Of a DNA stretch of 35,246 nt, positions 1 to 9,370 are shown in pieces. The stretch is taken from assembly GCA_031285625.1 (NCBI GenBank), contig JAITVV010000090.1:1-35246 (forward strand). The letters are read 5' to 3'. The notes beneath the pieces were generated by a model, which did no database searches, was not told the origin of the DNA, and worked only from the letters and a program-made list of their open reading frames with translations. The stretch comes from Prevotella sp. Lineage in GTDB: Bacteria > Bacteroidota > Bacteroidia > Bacteroidales > Dysgonomonadaceae. The position numbers were made by a program, and so were the translations under genes. The number at the start of each line of letters is the position of its first letter. Positions within the stretch are counted from its first letter, which is position 1.

Positions 1-1
1 C

Positions 2-385
2 GGCGCTTCGCATTCGCCCGGGCGCCGGCTTACAAAATTCAGGGGAGTAGACCTGAAATCGGGAAGGGAGCTGTTCTGCCACGGGATTGGCAACTGTACG
101 GTGAACACGGGCGAATTCCTGGGCATCGTCCACGGGCTGAAGTATATCATGGAGAATGGGTACTCCCCAAAGGTACTGTATACGGATAGCCCGGCGGCAA
201 TCTCCCGGCTAAACAATATGAAGGCTTCCTCTGAAAGGAGGGATGTCCGGGTTGCCAAAGCGGAGGTGTTTATCCGGGTGTTTTCATTTGAGATTAGCAG
301 GATTGAGGTCTTCGACTGGAATAACAGCGTATGGGGTGAAAATCCCGCGATTCCGGTAATAAACAACCCGGGCGATGGCTTATAG
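2..385 (+). CDS. RNase HI-like protein, 5' end outside window
   Basis: The frame is open from base 2, so the start lies upstream; an internal ATG at 101 is unlikely to be the true start because homology-like sequence begins before it (GVDLKSGRELF). Visible RNase H features are the Glu-containing helix motif NTGEFLGIVHGL and the Asp motif YTDSPAAI, matching the second and third acidic positions of ribonuclease HI. The C-terminal WGENPA resembles the WGEIPAD end of Bacteroidota RNase HI proteins, but the expected final Asp is Ile here. RNase HI cuts RNA in RNA:DNA hybrids. The gene overlaps the next ORF by 11 bases. GC content is clearly higher than the genes after 1 kb, which suggests accessory or transferred DNA. 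The family call is fairly sure; full activity is not. Confidence 0.7.
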   Translation, partial: GASHSPGRRLTKFRGVDLKSGRELFCHGIGNCTVNTGEFLGIVHGLKYIMENGYSPKVLYTDSPAAISRLNNMKASSERRDVRVAKAEVFIRVFSFEISRIEVFDWNNSVWGENPAIPVINNPGDGL

Positions 386-578
386 GAAGAGCGAAGAAAA
401 CTCGTTTGTCAGGCTAAAGGAGAAGGATTACCTGGCTTTGATACGTTCCTACATTACCCTCAGGGCGCTCGAAGAAGCGGGAGTTAAAAGCCTGCCCATG
501 TACAAAAGCGCCATGAGTATTATGAACGATAACAGGATTGAAGTGCATATAAAGCCTGTGGACAAAAGGTACAAATAA
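375..578 (+). CDS. Small hypothetical protein, 67 aa
   Basis: I do not recognise this protein. It starts at an ATG inside the end of the RNase H-like gene (11-base overlap), which suggests translational coupling and argues that it is real. It shares the high GC and codon style of that gene. The product is charged and probably helical in the middle (LKEKDYLALIRSYITLRALEEAG), with no membrane segment or signal peptide. Small proteins of this kind are common in mobile elements of Bacteroidales, but no specific family is claimed. Confidence 0.5.
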   Translation: MAYRKSEENSFVRLKEKDYLALIRSYITLRALEEAGVKSLPMYKSAMSIMNDNRIEVHIKPVDKRYK

Positions 579-617
579 CGGAAAAATCCGTGTATGTAGC
601 TGTACATGCCGTTCCCC

Positions 618-650
618 GCCGGTAAGCCCGGCTGTAAACTTTTTATTTTT
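618..650 (+). terminator. Possible weak terminator after the RNase H pair
   Basis: A 5-bp GC-only stem GCCGG/CCGGC with a 5-base loop (618-632) is followed, after a short gap, by a T-rich run (from about 640). The stem is short and the T-run is not immediately adjacent, so this is a weak candidate. Confidence 0.3.
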
Positions 651-669
651 ATAATGGACAGGAAAAGAG

Positions 670-700
670 TTGGATATGAGAATATGTCTGTATATCTTTG
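670..700 (+). promoter_or_regulatory. Bacteroidota-type promoter (TTG-N20-TATCTTTG)
   Basis: TTG at 670-672 is followed after exactly 20 bases by TATCTTTG at 693-700, a full match to the -7 consensus TAnnTTTG with a good -33 spacing. Transcription would begin near 707 on the plus strand. No convincing protein gene lies downstream, so it may drive a small RNA. Confidence 0.5.
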
Positions 701-706
701 CCCTGT

Positions 707-858
707 CCGTTTTTTTATAATAATTGCCCCCTGTGTAGTATACGTTGTAGTACAGGAATGTTATAGCCGGATTAATATACTAGTAATCAGTCGGATGAAA
801 ATTAAAGAAACTTGTCAAAGGTAACAGGTTTTATATAACTTTTGGTTGTAACCTTTTT
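707..858 (+). ncRNA. Candidate small RNA, about 150 nt, unassigned
   Basis: This segment lies between a good promoter match (670-700) and a terminator-like hairpin (817-858). ATG codons inside it open only trivial ORFs (for example nine residues near 796). I see no tRNA, 6S, tmRNA or riboswitch signature. The call rests only on the promoter-terminator pairing; it could also be the leader of a lost gene. Confidence 0.3.
817..858 (+). terminator. Intrinsic terminator candidate
   Basis: AAAGGTAACA (817-826) pairs with TGTAACCTTT (847-856) with one internal mismatch, and the 3' arm runs into five T residues (854-858). The loop is about 20 nt, long for a classic terminator. Confidence 0.45.
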
Positions 859-913
859 AGTTCCCTATTCTATTAATTATTATTGATGTATATTATCATT
901 CTATATTCTACTT

Positions 914-1016
914 TGTCATTGGCACCGCCGAACGTTGTTTCTGAGGGAAACAAAGAATCTCTTCCCTTTTGTCCATGATAAATGACTCGAGATGTTTCAC
1001 TCCGTTCAACATGACA
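914..1016. repeat. Interspersed repeat of the CHVERSETS type
   Basis: The element is bounded by TGTCAT (914-919) and ATGACA (1011-1016), which are inverted copies. Its right half (989-1016) begins GAGATGTTTCACTCC and ends CAACATGACA. On the minus strand this reads as CHVERSETS, a peptide string that turns up as spurious small ORFs in many bacterial genomes because a short palindromic DNA repeat is spread between genes. The left half carries GAATCTC (954-961 region), the usual partner sequence. I read it as a REP- or MITE-like noncoding repeat, and the 108-residue minus ORF over it as an artefact. Only one copy is in this window. Confidence 0.6.
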
Positions 1017-1087
1017 ACGAAGGTAGAGTATTTTATACAGCAATAATATTTCAAAGAACTTACTATTAGACAAAAATAATATAATTA

Positions 1088-1990
1088 TTAACCCAACAAA
1101 CCTTTGCTCACATTCCATCTGAATTGTAACAGTTTCCACCCTTTTCCGGGTGACAATTTTAATGTATAAATAACAAACAGGATAAGAGAACCTATCCATT
1201 TTTTGCTTTCAGATAAAATTCTGTTGTTATATGCTTTGGCAGAGATCGCTTTTGTCCTTATACGCTCACTTTTACCAATCGAATAGGTTAGTTCCTTAAA
1301 ATGTGATTCGGTGAGTTTCTTCTCCGGTATATAGTGATGAATACCCATCTGAGGCAGATAATAAAACACCTCGCCTCCACGGGTTAACCTATCGTAAAGG
1401 TCTTTTTCTTCTGCACCGATCAAACCTGTACCTTTTCTGCCCAGATCGACATTGAAAAGGCCATATTTTTCAAAGACTTCCTTTCTAAATGCAGAATTTC
1501 CCCCTCCGGGATATTTCCCATTGCGGAAAGGTTTCACTTTATCCCCCTCATATAATGCTCCACCAATAAGTTGCTCCGTATAATGAGACAACCACTTTGG
1601 TTTCTCAACCTCATATACAGGAACAATAGGTCCTCCACATGCACTAACTTCAGGATGAGCCTCGAAGAATAACTTTATAAATGAAAGATAAAAGTCGAAG
1701 ACTGTAGCATCATCATCTACAAAGATGAGTATATCTCCCCTACTCTCTTTTACCCCCCTGTTGCGAGCATATGAAAGTCCCTGATTCGTTTCCAGGAAAT
1801 ACCGGAAATCCACTTGCGGATAGTCATCCTGAAACTTTTTACATATTTTTTCTGTACTATCTGTACTATTATTGTTTACCATGACTATTTCGTAGTCCTG
1901 ATAAGGAAAATCCTGCTTAGCAATACTCTTCAATGCATTGTAAAGGTATTTTTCCCTGTTGTAAGTACAGAATATTACAGAAAGTTTCAT
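1088..1990 (-). CDS. Family 2 glycosyltransferase
   Basis: A 300-residue GT-A type glycosyltransferase that transfers a sugar from a nucleotide-sugar to a glycan or lipid acceptor at the inner membrane face. The N-terminus has the GT2 nucleotide-binding start (LSVIFCTYNREKYL) and VMVNNNSTD. The metal-binding DxD-type motif is FVDDDAT near residue 90. GGGNSAFRKEVFEKYG and the later GAEEKDLYDRL match the acceptor and catalytic regions of GT2 enzymes. A hydrophobic segment near residues 265-280 (IGSLILFVIYTLKL) could attach it to the membrane. The start codon overlaps the stop of the upstream gene as ATGA, indicating translational coupling. It is the last gene of the five-gene minus-strand operon. 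The donor and acceptor cannot be read from sequence. Confidence 0.88.
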   Translation of the reverse strand: MKLSVIFCTYNREKYLYNALKSIAKQDFPYQDYEIVMVNNNSTDSTEKICKKFQDDYPQVDFRYFLETNQGLSYARNRGVKESRGDILIFVDDDATVFDFYLSFIKLFFEAHPEVSACGGPIVPVYEVEKPKWLSHYTEQLIGGALYEGDKVKPFRNGKYPGGGNSAFRKEVFEKYGLFNVDLGRKGTGLIGAEEKDLYDRLTRGGEVFYYLPQMGIHHYIPEKKLTESHFKELTYSIGKSERIRTKAISAKAYNNRILSESKKWIGSLILFVIYTLKLSPGKGWKLLQFRWNVSKGLLG

Positions 1991-4545
1991 TTCTTGGTAT
2001 TATCAGTAGCCGGAGTTTCCTCCTCTTTTCTTTTGGGTTTATAATTTAGTATAATTGTACCAATCAGTAGCAGTACCAGAATTCCTGATGAAGCTGTTGC
2101 TACCAAACGGCTGGTTATGTATCCCTTTGGACGGAATTCGAATACAATTTCATGTTCTCCTGCAGGTACGCGCATAGCCCGCAATGTCCAGTCGGCACGG
2201 AAATGAGGAGCTTCTTTTCCATCAATATATGCTTGCCAGCCATTAGAAAAATATATTTCGGAAAGTACTGCCAACTGTTCACTCGCAGCTTTCGATTTAT
2301 ATTTCAACATGTCCGGTTTATATTCTGTAAGCTCGATAGTAGCTGTCGAATCTGAAACTATGGTTAGCCCGCTTAGTTCATTTTCAAAGCGTTTGTCTAC
2401 AATCGCAGTCTGGCGAGGATTCAATGTATTGATTGCCGCAATTTCCTCATCTGCGTTATTTACCATTTTATATTCGTCGACAAACCAAGCCTCTCCTATT
2501 GCATATGGGTTTACTAAAGGCTCCTGTTCCGGATGGAATATAATGTATTTAGCATTCAACATATTCAGCGCTGTTGTTTTACTGAATGAAGATACAATTG
2601 AATCAATATTCTGGGAACTAAATGTTCCTATAATGGTCTTAACTTCACCCTCAAGCCTGTTTTCGATCAACTCCTGATATCGTTTTAGCTTAGCAGCATG
2701 GTATCCTCCTATGGACTTATGAAAATAAGAAGTCTTTGTTTCCTGAAACGGATTGTTCAGATTCAATACCCTGTATGACGGATGCTGATCTTTCAATATC
2801 GCCTGATCGGCAACCGACGGAGAGAAAGATTCTGTTTTATATGCACTTTTGGTTACAAAATTCTTTTCGTTCAGATAACGTTTGTCAACTCCCCAAAGGT
2901 CGATAAGGACTAAAATTACAAGACCAAGGGAACCGTATACTGTCAGTTTTTTTGTTTCCAGTTTGGTACGTAGGGAGAAAAATAATATTGCCCCTGCCAA
3001 TAAAACGAAGATCAATGAGCGCAATGCATCAGATGATAACAGATCTTTACGGTCAGTTAGTAATGCATTATAATACCAGTCAGGAACCTGAGATTTCCAT
3101 TGCACATCAGCTTCGGAAGTAAAGTTGAAAAACGCTCCCGGTACAGCCCACAAGATGAAGCAGATTCCGCCCACTACTCCCAATGATATATATAGAGCCT
3201 TGGTCAGTTTCTTTTTATCAATTTCTCCAGAGAAAAACTCTCTGATACCCCATACTGCTATCATAACCATAGTCAGCGCAGGTACTACTAATGCTGTAGA
3301 TACCGCCCTAAATTTGCTATACAATGGGAAATGGTAAAAGAAAAAGTCGTTGAACCATTCCAGATTTCTACCCCATGCCAAGAATATGAAGAAAATAGAT
3401 GCAGCGAGTAGCCCCCACTTCATATTACTACGTATAATTATCATTCCTAGAATAAAAAGGAAGCAAACAATCGCTCCAAAATAAACGGTACCCTGAGTAA
3501 ATGGCTGATCGCCCCAATAACGCGGAATCACTTGTGCTACCTGATTTGCAAATTCGGCAGGCACCTCTCCCGATTGTACTTTCTGAGTCAATATTTTGAC
3601 ACTCTGAGCATCCTTATCATATGGTATTGATGAACCCCCATATAGGTTAGGAACCAAAAGTGTAAATATCTCCGCCTTTCCATAACTCCAGGCAAAAGCA
3701 TAATCTTTATCAAGTCCTGTCGATTGTTTTTCCGATTCCGATTTTGGTGATGTCAGCTCCGATTGTCCCCTGGTGCTTTCCCTTGCCATTTCGAGATTAC
3801 CATAAATATTACCCATATTGGCAAGTACAGCCAGAGAAATAGCAATGATCATAGCACCACACGACATCAGAAAAGATTTGTAATTTTTCTTCGATAAAAC
3901 ATCTATCGCATATGATATAAACAAAATAACACCCAGAATACCTGTATAGTAAGTCACCTGCAAGTGGTTACTCTTTATCTGCAAAGCAAGCCCCAAGGCA
4001 ACCAATACTCCGGCAAGCAGAATCCTGTTTTTGAAGAGGGACATAATCCCCGCCACAATCAATGGCATATATGCTAATGTCCACGCTTTGGTAGCATGCC
4101 CGGCATTAAGTATTACTATATTGTAAGATGATAACGAATATGCCACAGCTCCTAAAACGGCAATAGCAGGACTGAATCCCATTAAACAAAATAAGATATA
4201 GGCCATAAGCATACCTGCGAAAACAGGGCCTGCAGTAGTACTACCTAATGCCTTAAAAGGCATTTCCAGATATTCCAAAAAATTAGGGCTACCACCATAT
4301 ACCCCTATCTGATAGGCAGGCATCCCTGAAAACATAGAACCTGTCCAAGCTGAGCTTTCACCTTCATTATAGTAATAATCACTGATTTCTTTTGCCGATC
4401 CCTGAAATTGCTCCACATCATGCTGAGACAGAACTTTGCCTTCCAGTAACGGACTAAAATAAACCATTGTTATTGCCAAAAATGCGATAACTGCAATAAC
4501 ATGAGGTAATAATGTTTTTAATAAAGATTGTTCTTTGTTAATCAT
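1987..4545 (-). CDS. YfhO-family polytopic membrane protein
   Basis: An 852-residue membrane protein of the YfhO family, thought to be GT-C-like glycosyltransferases acting on lipid-linked sugars outside the inner membrane. Roughly a dozen hydrophobic segments are visible: one near residues 13-30, then a cluster from about 100 to 470, more near 510-560, and a final one near 820-840. The first outer loop contains acidic LSQHDVEQFQGSAKE, the place where GT-C enzymes keep catalytic acidic residues. The soluble stretch at about 580-810 is the usual C-terminal periplasmic domain. A lysine-rich tail (KPKRKEEE) is cytoplasmic. It lies one base after the methyltransferase stop and overlaps the GT2 start by four bases. 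In YfhO proteins of Gram-positives the role is sugar decoration of wall polymers; the Bacteroidota role is less clear. Confidence 0.88.
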   Translation of the reverse strand: MINKEQSLLKTLLPHVIAVIAFLAITMVYFSPLLEGKVLSQHDVEQFQGSAKEISDYYYNEGESSAWTGSMFSGMPAYQIGVYGGSPNFLEYLEMPFKALGSTTAGPVFAGMLMAYILFCLMGFSPAIAVLGAVAYSLSSYNIVILNAGHATKAWTLAYMPLIVAGIMSLFKNRILLAGVLVALGLALQIKSNHLQVTYYTGILGVILFISYAIDVLSKKNYKSFLMSCGAMIIAISLAVLANMGNIYGNLEMARESTRGQSELTSPKSESEKQSTGLDKDYAFAWSYGKAEIFTLLVPNLYGGSSIPYDKDAQSVKILTQKVQSGEVPAEFANQVAQVIPRYWGDQPFTQGTVYFGAIVCFLFILGMIIIRSNMKWGLLAASIFFIFLAWGRNLEWFNDFFFYHFPLYSKFRAVSTALVVPALTMVMIAVWGIREFFSGEIDKKKLTKALYISLGVVGGICFILWAVPGAFFNFTSEADVQWKSQVPDWYYNALLTDRKDLLSSDALRSLIFVLLAGAILFFSLRTKLETKKLTVYGSLGLVILVLIDLWGVDKRYLNEKNFVTKSAYKTESFSPSVADQAILKDQHPSYRVLNLNNPFQETKTSYFHKSIGGYHAAKLKRYQELIENRLEGEVKTIIGTFSSQNIDSIVSSFSKTTALNMLNAKYIIFHPEQEPLVNPYAIGEAWFVDEYKMVNNADEEIAAINTLNPRQTAIVDKRFENELSGLTIVSDSTATIELTEYKPDMLKYKSKAASEQLAVLSEIYFSNGWQAYIDGKEAPHFRADWTLRAMRVPAGEHEIVFEFRPKGYITSRLVATASSGILVLLLIGTIILNYKPKRKEEETPATDNTKK

Positions 4546-4546
4546 C

Positions 4547-5458
4547 TTATTTTGTATTTTTAATATTCTTCTTCAATATGTAAATGAGCGAACTACTGCG
4601 CTCTTTATTTCCGAGTGTCCGTAAAAAATAGACGCCGCCTTTCATCAAGCCGATCAAGGTTGCAAGAAAGCTACCTTTGTTTTTTTCGCTCAGCATAGAG
4701 ATGTAAAATCCATCAAAATACATGGGCTTAGTCTCTATCACTTCAAAGTGATGCCGGTTCGCCAAATGCCGGAAATCAGCAGGGGAGAAATGCCATAGGT
4801 GCCGGGGGACATCGTATGCCGCCCAGCATTCTTTGTAATGGGCTGCATCAAAGGAATCCTTATTGGGCAAAGCTATGATAAGTGTTCCATCATCTTTTAA
4901 TACCTTATATAAGTGCTCCATTACACTATTTAATGGTTCCAGATGTTCCAATACATGCCAAAGTGTAATAACATCCTTTGTCTCACCGGGAATTTCATAT
5001 AGATACTCAGAATCCTGGCAATCTATATCAAACTTCTTTTTTGCATATTGGCGGGCCGATTCCGATTTCTCAATACCGGTTACGATCCATTTCTGTTCTT
5101 TCATCCGGTTTAGAAAATAACCTGTACCGGCACCGACATCCAACAGTTTTCCTTTTTTAATCACTGAATACTTAGTTATTAACTTTGATTTGGAATTCAG
5201 CGATATTTTTCGCGCCCAGTGATATAACGTATTTATAATGCCTTTATTGGTGTCCGAGTGGGATATATATTCCGGAGCGTCATAGTATTTACCAATTTCT
5301 TCCTCTGCCGGAAAATCCTGTGTAAAAGCAAATCCACAAATATTACACTTCTGTATTTGAAAAACCTCTTTGGTCGTCAGCCAGTCTTCACTCGACAAAA
5401 AAGGTAAAACCTCATGGCTTCTGCAAACAGGGCACATAGTAGTATGAATCGTTCTCAT
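4547..5458 (-). CDS. SAM-dependent methyltransferase with N-terminal Cys4 motif
   Basis: A 303-residue class I methyltransferase. The N-terminus carries two CxxC pairs (C9/C12 in CPVC and C38/C41 in CNIC), likely a structural zinc knuckle. Motif I for S-adenosylmethionine binding is KLLDVGAGTGYF near residue 105, followed by VTGIEKSESARQYAKKK (motif II acidic residue) and DVITLWHVLEHL. The layout matches Methyltransf_23-type proteins common in polysaccharide and O-antigen clusters. The start codon is inside the upstream stop (ATGA overlap). Position between an SH3 protein and YfhO suggests methylation of an envelope sugar or lipid, which is inference from context. Substrate unknown. Confidence 0.85.
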   Translation of the reverse strand: MRTIHTTMCPVCRSHEVLPFLSSEDWLTTKEVFQIQKCNICGFAFTQDFPAEEEIGKYYDAPEYISHSDTNKGIINTLYHWARKISLNSKSKLITKYSVIKKGKLLDVGAGTGYFLNRMKEQKWIVTGIEKSESARQYAKKKFDIDCQDSEYLYEIPGETKDVITLWHVLEHLEPLNSVMEHLYKVLKDDGTLIIALPNKDSFDAAHYKECWAAYDVPRHLWHFSPADFRHLANRHHFEVIETKPMYFDGFYISMLSEKNKGSFLATLIGLMKGGVYFLRTLGNKERSSSLIYILKKNIKNTK

Positions 5459-6249
5459 TTATTAATAGTTATGGGAGTGATTTTCTCTCCATCCCATTTA
5501 TACATCATTGTTTTATACTGAAACTCAATATCTGAGTTCTCATCCGGAGCTTCACCTTCTGCAATCACTTTCAACAGTGTATCTTCCGGTAATTGAGAAT
5601 CGGTGGGATATATCAGATATTCACCATATGAATAGACTCCACCATCACCAACACTCACCGTGTAAGGCAATTCAAGAAAACGGTTTCCGCTCCACCCAAA
5701 GTGGAAGTGATAATTACCGTAGCCACAAGCCTCTCCTGTAAAATATAATTGGACAATATAATTTACATTCTTCAGACTGCCGTCAGGTATAATTTTACCT
5801 TCTGTAAATGATAGAGATCCGGTAGAAACATCAAAACTTTTTCTATCTATGATACTATCATTTCTTATTGCTTTTACCTGAAATTTTACTTTTCCCTCAT
5901 TCGCTCCGGACTCTTTACCATACACAAATTTGGTATCACCTCTCCGCATCTGTGTATATGATAGCACATTACTCCAGAGAAAACCAGATTTGACCTTGTC
6001 TCCTATTTTGTAAGTTATATTTATCCAAAATCCTTTATCTTCACCCACTTTGTCGGCTCCTCCAACATCCTCAATATTTATTTCCTGACCAGCCTTTAAC
6101 TTATCTACAACTTCAGAATCTAAGGTAGGATATTGTCTTACATTCGCTATATCTGCATAGACATACCGCTGTTCGCCTGCATTATAATACCCTTGGGAAT
6201 ATGCAGACAGAGATAACCCTATAAGAAAGAAGAGTATGAGTCGTTTCAT
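5455..6249 (-). CDS. Secreted bacterial SH3-domain protein
   Basis: A 264-residue exported protein. Residues 1-19 form a signal peptide (MKRLILFFLIGLSLSAYSQ). Residues about 28-95 fit an SH3b domain: VYADIANVRQYPTLDSEVVDKLKAGQEINI, with the typical N-V-R-x-x-P pattern. The C-terminal half is beta-rich and I do not recognise it. SH3b domains often bind cell wall peptides or mediate protein contacts in the periplasm. The gene overlaps the HAD gene by one base and the methyltransferase by four, so it is co-translated with them. No catalytic residues of an NlpC/P60 peptidase are present. Confidence 0.75.
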   Translation of the reverse strand: MKRLILFFLIGLSLSAYSQGYYNAGEQRYVYADIANVRQYPTLDSEVVDKLKAGQEINIEDVGGADKVGEDKGFWINITYKIGDKVKSGFLWSNVLSYTQMRRGDTKFVYGKESGANEGKVKFQVKAIRNDSIIDRKSFDVSTGSLSFTEGKIIPDGSLKNVNYIVQLYFTGEACGYGNYHFHFGWSGNRFLELPYTVSVGDGGVYSYGEYLIYPTDSQLPEDTLLKVIAEGEAPDENSDIEFQYKTMMYKWDGEKITPITINK

Positions 6250-6908
6250 TATTTATCAAATTGTGTTCTGTCTACTTCATCAAAACTCTTTATTATCTGA
6301 CAATTAGTCCAGCCTGTATAGTTATCATCATTGGAATCAACAACAATAATCTTTCCTGCCTTTGCATTTCTGGCAGCCTGAAGTCCGGCTATCGCATCTT
6401 CAAAGATAATAATGTCTTCGGGATTTTTATTTATAACGGACATCGCTATCTGATAAATCTGAGGATCGGGTTTCCCTTTTATTTTTCCATTATTATAAAC
6501 TACCTTATCATAGTCAAACCATTTAGTAAGGGGTAAATGTTTAAAATAGAAATCGAGATTTTCTTTGCCTGACGCAGTTGCTATCGTAAAAGGAATATTA
6601 TTTTCTTTCAGGAAATCGAGAAAATCTGATGCTCCCGGAGCTAAAGGCATTTCAGTTTGTAAACACAACTCTTGGTAGAGGCCTTCTTTTTCGAGGATAA
6701 AACTTTGGATTTCGTCATCTGATAATGGCTTGTCGAATATGGATAGAAATATGTCTTTATTATTCTTTCCATGCATTTTAAGAAACTTATCCTCATCGGA
6801 TAGATGCAGGTTATATTTAGTTAAAAATATGTCCCAAGCCTTATTATGTAGTTTGGTATCCCAAAATAAAGTACCATTAAAATCAAAGATTACTCCGGAA
6901 AAAAGCAT
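6249..6908 (-). CDS. HAD-superfamily hydrolase with Asp-to-Asn change in motif I
   Basis: A 219-residue HAD subfamily IA protein, resembling beta-phosphoglucomutase and phosphoglycolate phosphatase relatives. Motif I is VIFDFNGTL, with nucleophile D9, but the +2 position that is usually Asp (general acid/base) is N11. Motif II is IATASG, motif III is the Lys of KGKPDPQIY, and motif IV is IIIFEDAIAGLQAA. A helical cap lies between motifs I and II (about residues 18-85). It is the first gene of the operon; a candidate promoter lies about 25 bases upstream. The Asn change could slow phosphate release or alter the reaction type, although DFNGT variants occur naturally in part of the family. Substrate not predictable. 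Confidence 0.85.
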   Translation of the reverse strand: MLFSGVIFDFNGTLFWDTKLHNKAWDIFLTKYNLHLSDEDKFLKMHGKNNKDIFLSIFDKPLSDDEIQSFILEKEGLYQELCLQTEMPLAPGASDFLDFLKENNIPFTIATASGKENLDFYFKHLPLTKWFDYDKVVYNNGKIKGKPDPQIYQIAMSVINKNPEDIIIFEDAIAGLQAARNAKAGKIIVVDSNDDNYTGWTNCQIIKSFDEVDRTQFDK

Positions 6909-6932
6909 ATATTATTGTTTATATTTCAGCCA

Positions 6933-6940
6933 CAAATGTA
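6933..6940 (-). promoter_or_regulatory. -7 box of the HAD-SH3-MTase-YfhO-GT2 operon
   Basis: On the minus strand the bases read TACATTTG, a full match to TAnnTTTG. It lies 25 bases upstream of the HAD ATG, which gives a short leader. I see no TTG at the -33 distance, so the match is partial. Confidence 0.45.
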
Positions 6941-6997
6941 CGAAATACTTACATATATAGATATTTAAAGATCACACTATTATTATTTTTATAGATA

Positions 6998-7026
6998 TTG
7001 TTAAAACTTTTGAGCTACTATCTGTG
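6998..7026 (+). promoter_or_regulatory. Weak promoter candidate for the nitroreductase gene
   Basis: TTG at 6998-7000 and TATCTGTG at 7019-7026 are separated by 18 bases. The -7 box has one mismatch to TAnnTTTG and the spacer is slightly short. Position, about 48 bases before the ATG at 7074, is reasonable. Confidence 0.25.
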
Positions 7027-7073
7027 TTTAACATTTAAACAATTATAATAATAACACATTTAAAAGACTCGTT

Positions 7074-7676
7074 ATGAAAAAAGATTTAAAAAAAGCAATC
7101 GAAAACCGTAGGACATATTATAGCCTGAGTGACAAAAGCCCGATATCAGATAGTGAGATCAAAGAATTAGTAGATTTTGCGGTATTACACGTTCCTTCTG
7201 CATTTAATTCCCAGTCAACCAGAGTTGTTCTCTTATTAAATGATAATCATAGGAAATTATGGAACATAGTAAAAAAGGTATTGAAAAAAATTGTTCCTGA
7301 GGATGCTTTCCATGCTACAGAGGCAAAAATAGACGGAGCTTTTGCCTCCGGATACGGAACAATATTATATTATGAAGATGAGAGCGTAGTAGAAGGTTTA
7401 CAAAAGGCGTTCCCTTCATACAGTGATAATTTCCCAGTATGGTCTCAACAAACATCAGCTATGCATCAGTTTACAATATGGACATTATTGGAAGAAGCCG
7501 GATTTGGAGCATCGCTACAACATTACAATCCAATAATCGATGAAGAAGTAGCCAAGGTTTTTAATATCAATCCTAAATGGAAACTGATAGCACAAATGCC
7601 ATTTGGAACACCAGTTGGCGAAGTTGGTCCTAAAGAATTTCAGCCATTAGAAAGCAGAGTAGTGGTTTTTAAATAA
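7074..7676 (+). CDS. Nitroreductase family protein, Frm2/Hbn1 type
   Basis: A 200-residue FMN-dependent oxidoreductase-like protein. The N-terminal AIENRRTYYSLSDKSPISDSEI and VPSAFNSQSTRVVLLL are the FMN phosphate-binding arginine and Ser/Asn-rich loops of nitroreductases. The region near residues 138-158 (MHQFTIWTLLEEAGFG and ASLQHYNP) is characteristic of the yeast Frm2/Hbn1 and lactococcal CinD branch. The C-terminus QMPFGTPVGE matches the branch as well. Such proteins reduce nitro- or quinone-type compounds with NAD(P)H and are linked to oxidative or copper stress; the natural substrate here is unknown. It is a single gene, divergent from the HAD operon and followed by a strong terminator. 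Confidence 0.88.
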   Translation: MKKDLKKAIENRRTYYSLSDKSPISDSEIKELVDFAVLHVPSAFNSQSTRVVLLLNDNHRKLWNIVKKVLKKIVPEDAFHATEAKIDGAFASGYGTILYYEDESVVEGLQKAFPSYSDNFPVWSQQTSAMHQFTIWTLLEEAGFGASLQHYNPIIDEEVAKVFNINPKWKLIAQMPFGTPVGEVGPKEFQPLESRVVVFK

Positions 7677-7696
7677 GAAGTGATTCTATATAAAGC

Positions 7697-7728
7697 AAAA
7701 GCAGATGGAAAAATCCATCTGCTTTTTT
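7697..7728. terminator. Bidirectional intrinsic terminator
   Basis: A perfect 13-bp stem AAAAGCAGATGGA/TCCATCTGCTTTT with an AAAA loop (7710-7713) ends in a T-run; the complementary A-run makes it work on both strands. It sits between the convergent nitroreductase and tyrosine phenol-lyase genes and can end both transcripts. Confidence 0.9.
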
Positions 7729-7750
7729 AGTCACACCACTTACATTATAT

Positions 7751-9202
<1,452 letters not shown>

Positions 9203-9224
9203 TCACTCAAATATTGTATTTCAA

Positions 9225-9232
9225 CAAATATA
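9225..9232 (-). promoter_or_regulatory. Candidate -7 box for tyrosine phenol-lyase
   Basis: The minus strand reads TATATTTG, a full TAnnTTTG match, about 90 bases upstream of the chosen ATG. No TTG is visible at the -33 distance. A transcript from here would include both possible start codons. Confidence 0.35.
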
Positions 9233-9370
9233 AAATATTTTCATGGAATAATTACAGTTTGTAGAGAAAATAAAATAACATTTTATCAGATTCAAAAGAA
9301 AGAGCCTTATCTTATTCAAAACATTATTTCTTTTTTTAAAACAATAAAAAACAGTTAAAATTAAACTAAA

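Noticed and set aside
606-824. 72-residue plus ORF
   Set aside because: It spans the likely promoter at 670-700 and shows no protein-like pattern; composition fits AT-rich noncoding DNA.
873-1199. 108-residue minus ORF containing CHVERSETS
   Set aside because: It is the translation of a noncoding interspersed repeat and overlaps the GT2 3' end; it has no domain or plausible composition.
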